The notes: generated from the letters alone by a model not told the origin. A DNA stretch of 64,000 nucleotides from Amycolatopsis granulosa (GCF_011758745.1 NZ_JAANOV010000001.1:806001-870000); one strand, 5' to 3'. Positions 48,796-57,081 are shown, counted from the first letter of the stretch. Numbers and translations: made by a program.

Positions 48796-49389
48796 ATGCC
48801 CCGGGTCAGCCAAGACCACCTCGAAGCGCGCAGACGCCAGATCCTCGACGGGTCGCGTGTCTGCTTCGCCCGGTACGGCTACGAGGGTGCCACGGTGCGG
48901 CGGCTGGAGGAAGCGACCGGGCTGTCCCGTGGGGCGATCTTCCACCACTTCCGCGACAAGGAATCCCTCTTCCTCGCCCTCGCGGAGGAGGACGCCGCCC
49001 GGATGGCCGACGTGGTCGCCGAGCAGGGCCTGGTGCAGGTGATGCGCGATCTGCTCGCCGAGGGCAGCGACCACCCGGCGGACTGGCTGGGCACCCGGCT
49101 GGAGGTGTCCCGGCGGCTGCGCACCGACCCGGAGTTCCGCGGGCGCTGGGCGGAACGCTCACAGCAGCTGACCGCGGCGACCCGGCAGCGCCTGCTGTGG
49201 CAGCGGCGGGCCGGCAACCTCCGCGACGACGTGGACGTCGACGTGCTCACCGCCTATCTGGAACTGGTGCTCGAAGGCCTGGTCTCGCACCTCGCGATGG
49301 GCCTGCCCGCGGACGATCTGGGGCCCGTGCTCGACCTGGTCGAGGAGAGCGTGCGGCGCCACCGGGTGCGCGCCACGGCCGAGTCCTGA
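48796..49389 (+). CDS. acnR: TetR-family regulator, AcnR-like
   Basis: 197 residues. The N-terminal helix-turn-helix QILDGSRVCFARYGYEGATVRRLEEATGLSRGAIFHHFRDKESLFLALA (given here as a region, residues 15-63) is close to Corynebacterium AcnR, including GYEGATVRRLEEATG and SRGAIFHHF. AcnR represses aconitase. The C-terminal domain is helical and of normal length. An operator-like dyad lies before it, and a similar one before acn. In corynebacteria acnR directly follows acn; here about 9.5 kb separates them. Confidence 0.85.
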   Translation: MPRVSQDHLEARRRQILDGSRVCFARYGYEGATVRRLEEATGLSRGAIFHHFRDKESLFLALAEEDAARMADVVAEQGLVQVMRDLLAEGSDHPADWLGTRLEVSRRLRTDPEFRGRWAERSQQLTAATRQRLLWQRRAGNLRDDVDVDVLTAYLELVLEGLVSHLAMGLPADDLGPVLDLVEESVRRHRVRATAES

Positions 49390-49470
49390 CACGCTCACCA
49401 GCGCCGACGCCCTCGCCCCCTCCCCCGGCCCGGGTATCATGGCGCACACACGTTTCGCCATTTCCGAGGA

Positions 49471-49584
49471 GTGACTTCTTTCGTGCGCGACGCGCAGTCA
49501 CCTGGTGACAGTACGAGGCCGGGTGGCGAACCCGGCTTACCCGAGCACCTCTCCGGCCCGGTTCAGGACCGTGACGGCCGATGA
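49471..49584 (+). CDS. Possible short leader peptide before CNNM genes
   Basis: A GTG at 49471 directly after CGAGGA opens a 37-codon frame whose TGA overlaps the ATG of the next gene (ATGATGG). An 11-codon frame before it (ATG 49439, MAHTRFAISEE) ends with a GTGA overlap on the same GTG. The frame contains a rare TTA codon and has about two thirds G/C at third positions, lower than its neighbours, so coding is uncertain. The alternative is a non-coding structured leader: CCGGG/CCCGG and GTCA/TGAC pairs are present. Confidence 0.3.
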   Translation: MTSFVRDAQSPGDSTRPGGEPGLPEHLSGPVQDRDGR

Positions 49585-50927
49585 TGGACGTGCTCCTCTC
49601 CGTTCTCGGAGTCCTGTTCTTCGTGTTGCTCACCGTCGGCACCGGTCTCGCGGTGGCCGCCGAGTTCTCGCTCACCGCGCTCGAGCGCAGCACCGTCGAG
49701 GCCAATGTCCGGCAGGTCGGTGACCGGCGGTCCCGGACCGTCCGCAAGGCGCACTCGACGCTGTCGTTCCAGCTGTCCGGCGCGCAGGTCGCGATCACCC
49801 TGACCACCCTGGTCACCGGGTACGTCGCGGAACCGCTGATCGGCAACCTGGTCCGCCCGCTGCTCACCGCCACCGGCCTGTCCGCGGGTGTCGCCGCCGG
49901 GGGGTCGGTCGCCATCGCCCTGCTGCTGGCGACCATCCTGTCGATGGTGCTGGGCGAGATGGCGCCGAAGAACCTCGCCGTGGCCAGGCCCCTGCAGACC
50001 GCGCGGGCCGTGATGGGCTACCACTCCCGGTTCTCGGCGCTGTTCCGCTGGCTGATCACCCTGATGAACAACAGCGCCAACTTCGTCGTCCGCAAATTCG
50101 GCATCGAGCCGCAGGAGGCGCTGCGCTCGGCGCGCTCGCCGCAGGAGCTCGGGTCGATCGTGCGCACCAGCGCCGAAAGCGGCACCCTGGACACCTCGAC
50201 CGCGCGGCTGCTGGACAAGTCGCTGCGCTTCGGCGACCGCACGGCCGAGGAGCTGATGACCCCGCGGGTGCAGGTGCAGTCCCTCACCGTCGGGGACACG
50301 ATCAACGACCTGGTGGAGGTGTCCCGGCGCACCGGATTCTCCCGGTTCCCGGTCTACACCGAGGATCTGGACGACGTGCAGGGCGCGGTGCACGTGAAGC
50401 AGGCGTTCGCGGTGCCGGCCGCCGAACGCGCGACGGTGAAGATCGGCTCGGTCATGCGACCGGTCCCCACGGTGCCGGAGTCGCTGCCCGGCGACGCGCT
50501 GCTGTCCCGGTTGCGCGACTCGCGTTTCCAGCTCGCCATGGTCGTCGACGAGTACGGCGGCACGGCCGGGCTGGTGACCCTGGAGGACGTGGTCGAGGAG
50601 ATCATCGGCGACGTCCGGGACGAGCACGACACCGGCGAAGCGCCGTCCTCGCAACGGGTCGGCACCGACACCTGGCTGGTCTCCGGTCAGCTGCGCGCGG
50701 ACGAGGTCACCGAGATCACCGGGTTCCGGATGCCCGACGGCGACTACGAAACGATCGCCGGCCTGGTGCTGGAACGGCTGGGCCGGATCCCGGTGCCGGG
50801 CGACGCCACCGAGGTCGACGGCTGGCGGCTGACGGTGTCCGACATGGACCGGCACCGGATCGCCGCGGTGCGCCTGCGGCCGCTCGCCGACGCCGGTGCC
50901 GCCGGTGCCGGGGAGGTGACGCGGTGA
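49581..50927 (+). CDS. CNNM/CorC-family membrane protein (HlyC/CorC)
   Basis: 448 residues. The CNNM (DUF21) membrane domain has four segments with GTGLAVAAEFSLTALERS, VLGEMAPKNLAVARP and about 190 residues in all. A CBS pair follows (LMTPRVQVQSLTVG to VTLEDVVEEIIGDVRDE), then a CorC_HlyC C-terminal domain (WLVSGQLRADEVTEITG). Such proteins are linked to magnesium or cobalt transport. ATG 49581 overlaps a short upstream frame. It is coupled to a second CNNM gene. Confidence 0.9.
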   Translation: MMDVLLSVLGVLFFVLLTVGTGLAVAAEFSLTALERSTVEANVRQVGDRRSRTVRKAHSTLSFQLSGAQVAITLTTLVTGYVAEPLIGNLVRPLLTATGLSAGVAAGGSVAIALLLATILSMVLGEMAPKNLAVARPLQTARAVMGYHSRFSALFRWLITLMNNSANFVVRKFGIEPQEALRSARSPQELGSIVRTSAESGTLDTSTARLLDKSLRFGDRTAEELMTPRVQVQSLTVGDTINDLVEVSRRTGFSRFPVYTEDLDDVQGAVHVKQAFAVPAAERATVKIGSVMRPVPTVPESLPGDALLSRLRDSRFQLAMVVDEYGGTAGLVTLEDVVEEIIGDVRDEHDTGEAPSSQRVGTDTWLVSGQLRADEVTEITGFRMPDGDYETIAGLVLERLGRIPVPGDATEVDGWRLTVSDMDRHRIAAVRLRPLADAGAAGAGEVTR

Positions 50928-51967
50928 ACGACTGGCTCGCCATCTTCCTGATCGTCGTGCTGCTGCTGCTCAACGCGTTCTTCGTGGGTTCGGAGTTCAC
51001 GCTGATCTCCTCGCGCCGCGACCGCCTGGAGGCCCTGCTCGAACAGGGCAAGCCGCGCGCGCGGATCGTGATCAACGCCAGCCGGCACGTGTCCCAGATG
51101 CTCGCCGGCGCCCAGCTCGGCATCACCATCAGCTCGCTGCTGCTCGGGCGGTTGGGCGAACCCGCGGTGGCACACCGGCTCGCGGTGTTCTTCGACCTGT
51201 TCGGCCTGCCCGAGGTCCTGCTGCACGCGGTGTCGTTCGCCATCGCGCTGGCCTTCATCACGATCCTGCACGTGCTGATCGGCGAGATGGTGCCGAAGAA
51301 CCTCGCCATCGCCGAACCGGAGCGGCTGGCGCTGTGGCTGGTGCCGATCCACGTGGCCTGGGTGAAGGTCGCCAACCCGTTCATCTGGCTGCTCAACGCG
51401 ATGGCCAACAGCCTGCTGCGCCTGGCGCGGGTCACGCCCAAGGACGAGCTGGAGACCGCCTACACCTCCGACGAGCTGGCCGAGCTGCTGTCGGAGTCCC
51501 GCCGGGAGGGTCTGCTGGAACAGTCCGAGCACGAGCGGCTGAGCCAGACGCTGTCGTCGGTGGAGAAGACCGTCGCCGACGTCGTGGTGCCCACCGGCGA
51601 GCTCACCACCCTGCCCAGCACGCCGACGATGGGTGACGTCGAGGAGGCGGTCTCGGCGACCGGGTTCTCGCGTTACCCGCTGCGCGGCGCCGACGGGGAG
51701 CTGATCGGGTACCTGCACGTCAAGGACGTCCTCGACCAGATCGGGGAGAGCCCGGGCAGCACGATCCCGGCGGACAAGACGCGTCCGCTGACCGACCTGC
51801 CGGTGCACGCCCGCCTGGACGAGGCGCTCTCGGCGATGCGGCGCGAGGGCAGTCACCTGGCGCGGGCCCGCGGCGACGACGGCGCGATCATCGGCGTGGT
51901 GGCGCTGGAGGACCTGCTGGAGGAGTACGTCGGCACGGTGCGCGACGGCACCCACGTGACCGCGTGA
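50924..51967 (+). CDS. Second CNNM-family membrane protein, lacks CorC_HlyC domain
   Basis: 347 residues. It has the same CNNM membrane domain (FVGSEFTLISSRRDRLEALL, LIGEMVPKNLAIAEP) and CBS pair (SATGFSRYPLRG to GVVALEDLLEEYVG), but ends there, so the CorC_HlyC domain is missing. GTG 50924 overlaps the end of the first protein. The pair may form a hetero-oligomer, as is common in actinobacteria. Confidence 0.9.
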   Translation: MNDWLAIFLIVVLLLLNAFFVGSEFTLISSRRDRLEALLEQGKPRARIVINASRHVSQMLAGAQLGITISSLLLGRLGEPAVAHRLAVFFDLFGLPEVLLHAVSFAIALAFITILHVLIGEMVPKNLAIAEPERLALWLVPIHVAWVKVANPFIWLLNAMANSLLRLARVTPKDELETAYTSDELAELLSESRREGLLEQSEHERLSQTLSSVEKTVADVVVPTGELTTLPSTPTMGDVEEAVSATGFSRYPLRGADGELIGYLHVKDVLDQIGESPGSTIPADKTRPLTDLPVHARLDEALSAMRREGSHLARARGDDGAIIGVVALEDLLEEYVGTVRDGTHVTA

Positions 51968-52845
51968 GGCGCCCGGTGATCCTGGCCGAGCACGAGTGGC
52001 GGGCGCGGGCGGCGGCGCACCTCGCACGCGTGCGCCGCTGGACCGGCCCGTACCAGGAGCGCCGGTCGCGCGGCGCGAAGCACCCGGTGCACGACTTCCT
52101 GTTCCAGTACTACCCGCATCGCCCGGCGCACCTGGAACGGTGGAGCCCGGGACCCGGGGTGGTGCTCGCCGGACCGGGCGCGCGGGTGTTCCTGGAGCGG
52201 CCCGGGTTCCGCCCGGTCCCCGGCGGCGTGACCCTGGATCCGGGCGCGTTCACCCCGAAACGCGCCGGGACGACGAAGGCGGTGCTCGTCCTGCTGGCGG
52301 CCACCGCGTCCCGTGCGCCGCGGCTGAACTGCTTCGGGCTGCACGAATGGGCGATGGTGTACCGGCAGGCGCCCGCGCAGGTCCGGCACAGCCAGCTGCC
52401 GCTCCGGCTCGGCCCGGACCGGACGGACGCGGTGGTCGAGTCACTGGAGCTGCGCTGCGGGCACTACGACGCGTTCCGGTTCTTCACCCCGCCCGCGCGG
52501 CCGCGCAACGCGCTGGAGCCGTCCCGGGAGCGGCAGGTGGAACTGGAGCAGCCGGGGTGCCTGCACGCGAACATGGACCTCTACCGGGCCGCGGTCAAAC
52601 TCGACCCGTTCGTGCCGTCGGAGCTGGTCGCGGACTGTTTCGAGCTGGCGGTGGAGATCCGCGAACTGGACATGCGAGCGAGTCCGTACGATCTGTCGGA
52701 ACTGGGCTACTCCCCTGTGCGGATCGAGACCGCCCGGGGGCGCGCGGAGTACGCGCGTGCCCAGGCCGCGTTCGCGGCGCGCGCGGAGCCGCTGCGGATT
52801 CGGCTGATCGAGCACTGCCGGACGCTCCTCGCACAGGAGCAGTAA
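51964..52845 (+). CDS. Conserved protein often called 3-methyladenine DNA glycosylase
   Basis: 293 residues. LAEHEWRARAAAHLARVRRW, HPVHDFLFQYYPHRP and LNCFGLHEWAMVYR are conserved in an actinobacterial family that, from memory, is annotated as 3-methyladenine DNA glycosylase. The alkylpurine-glycosylase HhH motif is not visible, so this name is doubtful. GTG 51964 overlaps the CNNM stop, suggesting co-translation, but a link with ion transport is not obvious. Confidence 0.6.
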   Translation: MRRPVILAEHEWRARAAAHLARVRRWTGPYQERRSRGAKHPVHDFLFQYYPHRPAHLERWSPGPGVVLAGPGARVFLERPGFRPVPGGVTLDPGAFTPKRAGTTKAVLVLLAATASRAPRLNCFGLHEWAMVYRQAPAQVRHSQLPLRLGPDRTDAVVESLELRCGHYDAFRFFTPPARPRNALEPSRERQVELEQPGCLHANMDLYRAAVKLDPFVPSELVADCFELAVEIRELDMRASPYDLSELGYSPVRIETARGRAEYARAQAAFAARAEPLRIRLIEHCRTLLAQEQ

Positions 52846-52953
52846 CGCTCGGTCCTGCGATTTTCCGGGGTTCATCACGTTTCGCTAACGGCGAGCCCCT
52901 GTTAGGGTGAACGACGTTTGGCGTCGCACACGAAGAGTCGAGGAAAGGCACGC

Positions 52954-54099
52954 ATGGGGCGACACAGCAGGGGCGACGACCCCGGGCACGGCCGTCCTGA
53001 GGCTGGGGAGCCGTCGGGGCGGCCGCGACCGGGCGAGGTGACCGGTGCGTTCCCGGTGGAGTCCACGCCCGCCGGAGCGCCCGGGCGGAACCTCGCTCCC
53101 GGTCACGGCACCGGCAGCTGGAGCGTTCCGCGCGGGGCGGAACCGGGCTCGCGACCGGCCCGGGTGGCACGCACCGCCGCGACAGCGACCGGCAGCCATC
53201 GCGTCCACGCGGCCGAGGCCGCGGGCGAATCCACCGGCACCCGCCGCGCCTACTCCCCCGCGAGCGCCACCGAAACCACCGGCAGCCGCCGCGCCGCGGG
53301 TACGACCTCGGGCTACCGGCGGTCACCCGCCGGCGAGTCGACGGGCACCCACCGGGCGGTGGGCGCCGGACAGCCGGGCCGCCGGGGCGAGTCGACCGGC
53401 ACGTTGCAGGTCCTCGGCGTCGACGGGCGTCCTCAGCTGGGCCGCCGCCGGGCCGGTGAGACCACCGGCTGCCACCGCATCACCCCGTCCGGGGAGACCA
53501 CCGGATCGCACCGCGTGGTCGCCGAGGGCAAGCGCGGCATCGCGAAGTGGCCCATCGTCGCCGGGGTGTTCGTCCTGCTCCTCGTCCTGGGGCTGCTCGG
53601 CTGGGGCTGGGCCGACGACGTCCTCAACAACCGTGCCGAGGCACAGGCCAGCGCGTGCGCCGAGGGCGACTCGAACCTCACGGTGGCCGCCGCTCCGTCC
53701 GTGGCCCCCGCCGTCACCGCCGCCGCCGACCGGTGGAACCGGGCCGGGACCGTCGTGCACTCGCACTGCATCAACGTCCAGGTGCGGGCCCTCGACGACC
53801 AGCGGGTGCTGCAGGCCCTGACCGGCCAGGGCAACCTCGACTCAATCGGCGGTCAGCCCGCCGTCTGGATCCCACAGACCACGGCGACACTCACCGAGCT
53901 CACCACCGCGCGGCCCGCGGTGCTGACCTCCCCGGCCGAATCGCTGGCGACGACCGCCGACGGCGACTACCCGTGCGCGGTGCTCACCACCGACACCGTC
54001 GACGAGGTCCAGCAGCGGGCCGCTCAGGTCTTCCGCAACTACCTCGAGGAACCCGCGCAGAAGACCGACCTCACGCGCGCGCTCACCCCGGGGGCGTAG
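52954..54099 (+). CDS. Membrane protein with ETTGSHR-type repeats and truncated SBP domain
   Basis: 381 residues. The cytoplasmic first 195 residues are polar, Gly/Arg/Pro-rich and hold about eight degenerate units of the type (E)[ST]TG[ST]HR. One membrane helix lies at about 199-219. The outside part (CAEGDSNLTVAAAPSVAPAVTAAADRWN in two parts, about 234-381) resembles the start of the solute-binding half of VWA-linked proteins, but ends after 160 residues. AGGAAAGG precedes ATG 52954. Function unknown; the repeats may bind a kinase or scaffold. Confidence 0.7.
   Translation: MGRHSRGDDPGHGRPEAGEPSGRPRPGEVTGAFPVESTPAGAPGRNLAPGHGTGSWSVPRGAEPGSRPARVARTAATATGSHRVHAAEAAGESTGTRRAYSPASATETTGSRRAAGTTSGYRRSPAGESTGTHRAVGAGQPGRRGESTGTLQVLGVDGRPQLGRRRAGETTGCHRITPSGETTGSHRVVAEGKRGIAKWPIVAGVFVLLLVLGLLGWGWADDVLNNRAEAQASACAEGDSNLTVAAAPSVAPAVTAAADRWNRAGTVVHSHCINVQVRALDDQRVLQALTGQGNLDSIGGQPAVWIPQTTATLTELTTARPAVLTSPAESLATTADGDYPCAVLTTDTVDEVQQRAAQVFRNYLEEPAQKTDLTRALTPGA
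53188..53514 (+). repeat. Degenerate TG[ST]HR-coding repeats
   Basis: Residues 79-187 of the protein contain TGSHR, STGTRR, TTGSRR, TTSGYRR, STGTHR, STGTLQ, TTGCHR and TTGSHR with spacers of 9-25 residues. The Thr/Ser residues beside basic ones look like possible Ser/Thr-kinase sites. DNA-level identity is modest. Confidence 0.65.
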
Positions 54100-54120
54100 C
54101 GCCGCCGACGCGGGCGGCGG
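54099..54120. terminator. Hairpin between convergent genes
   Basis: A seven-base CGCCGCC/GGCGGCG stem with a six-base loop fills the 25 bases between the stops of the repeat protein and the XRE regulator. Confidence 0.5.
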
Positions 54121-54124
54121 CGGG

Positions 54125-54895
54125 TCACCTCGGCTGCCGGCGCGTGAGGACCTCCCGCGTGGCCGCGTCGGCCGGGTAGAAGGACTCGATCACCAGCTCG
54201 GCCAGCGTCACGTCCAGCGCCGTGCCGAACGTCGCGACCATCGACATCAGGGTCAGCACGCCGTCACCGTGGCGGAGCCGCACCGGCACGAACACCGACC
54301 CGGCCGGCGCCTCGTCCACCGGGTCGTCGCACGGATAGCCGCTGACCTCGGTCAGCAACGCGGCCAGGTCCGCGTCGCCGGTGATCTCCACCTGCCGCCG
54401 CAGCCGGCCGAGCAGCTCGGCTCGCCACTGGCCGAGGTTGAGCACGTGCGGCGCGAGGCCACGCGGGTGGAGGGCGGCCCGCAGCACGTTCGCGGGGGGC
54501 TCCAGCAGGTCCGGGTCCACGAGGTCGGTGAGCAGCGTGATCCCGCTGTTGGACTCGACGAGGTCCCAGCCGCGGTCGAGCACCAGCGCCGGGTACGGCT
54601 CGTGCCCGGCGAGAAGGTGCCGGACCGCCTCCAGCGCCACACCCAGGTCGGGCAGCGGGGTCTGTGGGTAGACCGGGGCGTAGCCGGCGGCGAGCAGCAG
54701 CCGGTTGCGTTCCCGCAGCGGCACCTCCAGCCGTTCGCCCAACCGCAGCACCATCTCGCGACTGGGCCGGGACCGCCCGTTCTCCAGGAAGCTCAGGTGG
54801 CGGGTGGAGATCTCGGCGGACAGGGCGAGGTCGAGCTGGCTGAGCCGGCGGCGTTCCCGCCACTGCCGCAACTGCTCACCCACCGGGCGCTGCAT
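54125..54895 (-). CDS. XRE-family regulator with MmyB-like ligand domain
   Basis: 256 residues. The Cro/CI helix-turn-helix (GEQLRQWRERRRLSQLDLA, STRHLSFLENGRSRPSREMV) is followed by a C-terminal region beginning LLLAAGYAPVYPQTPL, typical of MmyB-like regulators that bind fatty-acid-like ligands. ATG 54895 is used; GTG 54904 is an alternative start. It diverges from the SnoaL-like gene at 55020, which it may control. Confidence 0.85.
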   Translation of the reverse strand: MQRPVGEQLRQWRERRRLSQLDLALSAEISTRHLSFLENGRSRPSREMVLRLGERLEVPLRERNRLLLAAGYAPVYPQTPLPDLGVALEAVRHLLAGHEPYPALVLDRGWDLVESNSGITLLTDLVDPDLLEPPANVLRAALHPRGLAPHVLNLGQWRAELLGRLRRQVEITGDADLAALLTEVSGYPCDDPVDEAPAGSVFVPVRLRHGDGVLTLMSMVATFGTALDVTLAELVIESFYPADAATREVLTRRQPR

Positions 54896-55019
54896 GGTCG
54901 TCACCCCGTCGAAACTACGGGGCCCGCCGGCGGAGCCGCCATTACCTCCGGCGTAATCGACGGGCCGCGCGATCCGGGAGATCGTGATCTGGTCACACCG
55001 ACCCGATCAGGAGGATCCG

Positions 55020-55382
55020 ATGACCGACTACACCGCCCTCGCCCAGCGCTACATCGACGTGTGGAACACCACCGACGCGGACAAGCGCCGGGCGCTGGTG
55101 GCGGAACTGTTCACTCCCGAGGCCACCTACACCGATCCGCTGGGTGCGGTGCGGGGCACCGACGGGATCGACGGGTTCGTCGCCGGGGCGCAGGCGCAGT
55201 TCGCGGGGCTGGAGTTCCGGCTCGACGGCACGGTCGACAGCCACCACGACCAGGCCCGGTTCACGTGGCACCTGGGGGCGCCCGGGGACGCGGAGCCGCT
55301 CGTGATCGGCTTCGACGTCGTCACGACCGTGGACGGGCGGATCAACCAGGTGCTGGGTTTCCTGGACAAGGTGCCCAGCTAG
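55020..55382 (+). CDS. SnoaL-like (NTF2-fold) protein
   Basis: 120 residues with TALAQRYIDVWNTTDADKRRALVAELF split around a turn, ATYTDPLGAVRGTDGIDGF and FTWHLGAPGD. This is the NTF2/SnoaL fold used by polyketide cyclases and stress proteins. Ligand unknown. AGGAGG precedes the ATG. It diverges from the XRE regulator and ends against a hairpin shared with the riboswitch on the other strand. Confidence 0.85.
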   Translation: MTDYTALAQRYIDVWNTTDADKRRALVAELFTPEATYTDPLGAVRGTDGIDGFVAGAQAQFAGLEFRLDGTVDSHHDQARFTWHLGAPGDAEPLVIGFDVVTTVDGRINQVLGFLDKVPS

Positions 55383-55394
55383 GGCCCGGCGGCC

Positions 55395-55419
55395 GGCCCG
55401 GACCCCCCAGGTCCGGGCC
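55395..55419. terminator. Ten-base-pair hairpin between SnoaL gene and riboswitch
   Basis: GGCCCGGACC and GGTCCGGGCC form a perfect ten-bp stem with a five-base loop. It lies 12 bases after the SnoaL stop and directly after the last aptamer on the minus strand, so it may terminate both transcripts. No T-tract. Confidence 0.65.
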
Positions 55420-55420
55420 C

Positions 55421-55631
55421 TCCCCACTCTGTCGTGCCCCGTGGGCGCCTGAGAGGTTCACCCGAGTGTTGAGCCGGGTTTGCACCGTCGGCGGGGCGGG
55501 ACGGAGTTGTGCCCGTCGGCCCGCTTTCCAGAGGCGTCTCGTCCGCGCGGTCCGGGGTGCCTGAGAGGTTCCGGGGAGGACTTGCTCCTTCGGCGCCGGG
55601 CACGATGGTGGTGGCCCGGTCTCTCCCGCGC
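55421..55631 (-). ncRNA. Tandem glycine riboswitch (gcvT type)
   Basis: On the minus strand the first aptamer has GGGAGAGACC, GCGCCGAAGGAGCAAG, CCTCTCAGGCACC and GACGCCTCTGGAAAGC (about 55521-55631). The second has CCGACGGTGCAAACC, CCTCTCAGGCGCC and GACAGAGTGGGGAGG (about 55421-55510), joined by a short linker. These are the conserved blocks of the two-aptamer glycine riboswitch. In mycobacteria gcvP follows the neighbouring MerR gene. Here no minus-strand gene follows: a hairpin and the convergent SnoaL gene lie next, so the target is missing. Confidence 0.9.
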
Positions 55632-55680
55632 GGCTTCAGCGACTGCGCTCCGTACCCTACTCCCCGGTTCGGCGGATCGA

Positions 55681-56247
55681 TCAGCCGGTCCGGCGGGCGT
55701 TGCGGCGCTGGGCGAGTTCGTCCGGGGCGACCGGCTCCACCTCGCCGCCATCGGCGCGTTCGGCGGGAAACTCGTGCAGGGTCCCGCTGATTTCCTGCAT
55801 GGGGACCTTCACCGCGATGCCGAAGACGCCCTGCCCGCCCTGGAGCAGATCCACGATCTCCTCCGGCGAGGTGCACTCGTAGACGGTGGTGCCGTCGGAG
55901 ACCAGGGTGACCTTCGCCAGGTCGCGCGCCCCGCGCTTGCGCAGGTGCTCGACGGCCACGCGGATGTTCTGCAGCGAGACGCCCGTGTCGAGTAAACGCT
56001 TGACGATCTTGAGGGCGAGGATGTCCTTGAACGAGTACAGCCGCTGCGATCCCGATCCGTGGGCCGTGCGGATGCTCGGCGCGACCAGCCCGGTGCGCGC
56101 CCAGTAGTCCAGTTGGCGGTAGGTGATGCCGGCGATCTGACAGGCCGCGGGGCCCCGGTATCCGACCAGCTCGTCAGGCAGTGACGAGTCCGGGAAGAGC
56201 TCACCCTGCTCTCCCGGCACGACCTGAACCGGCCTTTCGTCGACCAC
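55681..56247 (-). CDS. MerR-family regulator (Rv1830-like)
   Basis: 188 residues. GYRGPAACQIAGITYRQLDYWARTGLV and SGSQRLYSFKDILALKIVKRLLDTGVSL are the MerR-type helix-turn-helix and arm (given here as regions of about 29-90). The C-terminal part is short and acidic. GTG 56247 is fixed by GGGGAGG five bases upstream. Orthologues sit between the bifunctional nuclease gene and gcvP in mycobacteria. Its ligand and targets are not known to me. Confidence 0.9.
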   Translation of the reverse strand: MVDERPVQVVPGEQGELFPDSSLPDELVGYRGPAACQIAGITYRQLDYWARTGLVAPSIRTAHGSGSQRLYSFKDILALKIVKRLLDTGVSLQNIRVAVEHLRKRGARDLAKVTLVSDGTTVYECTSPEEIVDLLQGGQGVFGIAVKVPMQEISGTLHEFPAERADGGEVEPVAPDELAQRRNARRTG

Positions 56248-56538
56248 GCATGCCTCCCCTCGCCCGGCCGGTGCGGCCGGTCGAAACAAGCACCCGGGGC
56301 CCTGGACGTAGGACCCGCGGCAGTGGCAAACCGCGGATGTGCCCCAGTGACCGCGCCGCGGCCGAATCACACCGAAGCGATTTACCGCCATCGACGGTAT
56401 GCGCGGGCAGGCCCCCGGTCAACGCGACGCGCGGCCCGCCCTGCAGCCTGTCCGGGGAGTTGACCGGTCAAGGCGCCCGACCAGCGTTACCCGGACGGGT
56501 AATTTTCCTCGCCGGGCCGCGGGGACCGCGCCGGAACG
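56248..56538. other. Upstream region of the MerR gene
   Basis: About 290 bases with no convincing gene on either strand. It should contain the promoter of the MerR gene on the minus strand; a more A/T-rich patch lies near 56368-56400. No RNA family was recognised. Confidence 0.4.
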
Positions 56539-56590
56539 CGCCGAAGGGGCCCTCCCGGCCGGTGCTCGAGCCGGGAAGACCCCTTCGGCG
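56539..56590. terminator. Interrupted hairpin after the nuclease gene
   Basis: CGCCGAAGGGG pairs with CCCCTTCGGCG, with an inner CCCGGC/GCCGGG stem. It begins 17 bases beyond the stop of the minus-strand gene at 56608 and probably ends its transcript. Confidence 0.7.
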
Positions 56591-56607
56591 CCGCCGGAGG
56601 CGGGCGG

Positions 56608-57081
56608 TCAGGTGTCCGCGCCGCGGAAATCCTCCGGCGAGACGGACTCGAGAAATTCGCGGAACTTCTCGACCTCGTCCTCCTGCTCGTCCGGGATGAT
56701 CAGCCCGGCCTCGTCGAGCACCGCGTCCACCGCGTGGATCGGCACGCCGACGCGCAGGGCCAGCGCCACCGAGTCGCTCGGCCGCGCGGACACCCGTACG
56801 TTGCCGTCGAAGACCAGTTCGGCGAAGAACGTGCCTTCGCGCAGGTCGGTGATCACGACCTGCTCGAGCTCACGGCCCAGCGCGCCGATGACCTCCTTCA
56901 GGAGGTCGTGGGTCAGTGGCCGGGCGGGGCGGACGCCCTGCTGCTCGAGCGCGATCGCGGTGGCTTCGACCGACCCGATCCAGATCGGGAGGTACCGCTC
57001 ACCCTGCGCCTCCCGCAGCAACAAGATCGGCTGGTTCGCGGGCAGTTCCACCCGCACGCCGACGACGCGCATTTCGCTCAT
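56608..57081 (-). CDS. Bifunctional nuclease-family protein (Rv1829-like)
   Basis: 157 residues. MRVVGVRVELPANQPILLLRE, YLPIWIGSVEATAIALEQQGV and RPSDSVALALRVGVPIHA are conserved blocks of the BFN domain (DUF151). Plant relatives have RNase and DNase activity; bacterial members are poorly studied. It lies between ftsR and a MerR gene, as in mycobacteria. The acidic C-terminus (EQEDEVEKFREFLESV) is usual for the family. Confidence 0.92.
   Translation of the reverse strand: MSEMRVVGVRVELPANQPILLLREAQGERYLPIWIGSVEATAIALEQQGVRPARPLTHDLLKEVIGALGRELEQVVITDLREGTFFAELVFDGNVRVSARPSDSVALALRVGVPIHAVDAVLDEAGLIIPDEQEDEVEKFREFLESVSPEDFRGADT

Noticed and set aside
49390-49580. Manganese (yybP-ykoY) or magnesium (M-box) riboswitch before the CNNM genes
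   Set aside because: Some hairpins are present but the conserved blocks of either family are not found; only a possible leader peptide is reported.
53188-53514. CRISPR-like or DNA repeat array
   Set aside because: Repeats are protein-level and degenerate, within one reading frame, with spacers of uneven size and no cas genes.
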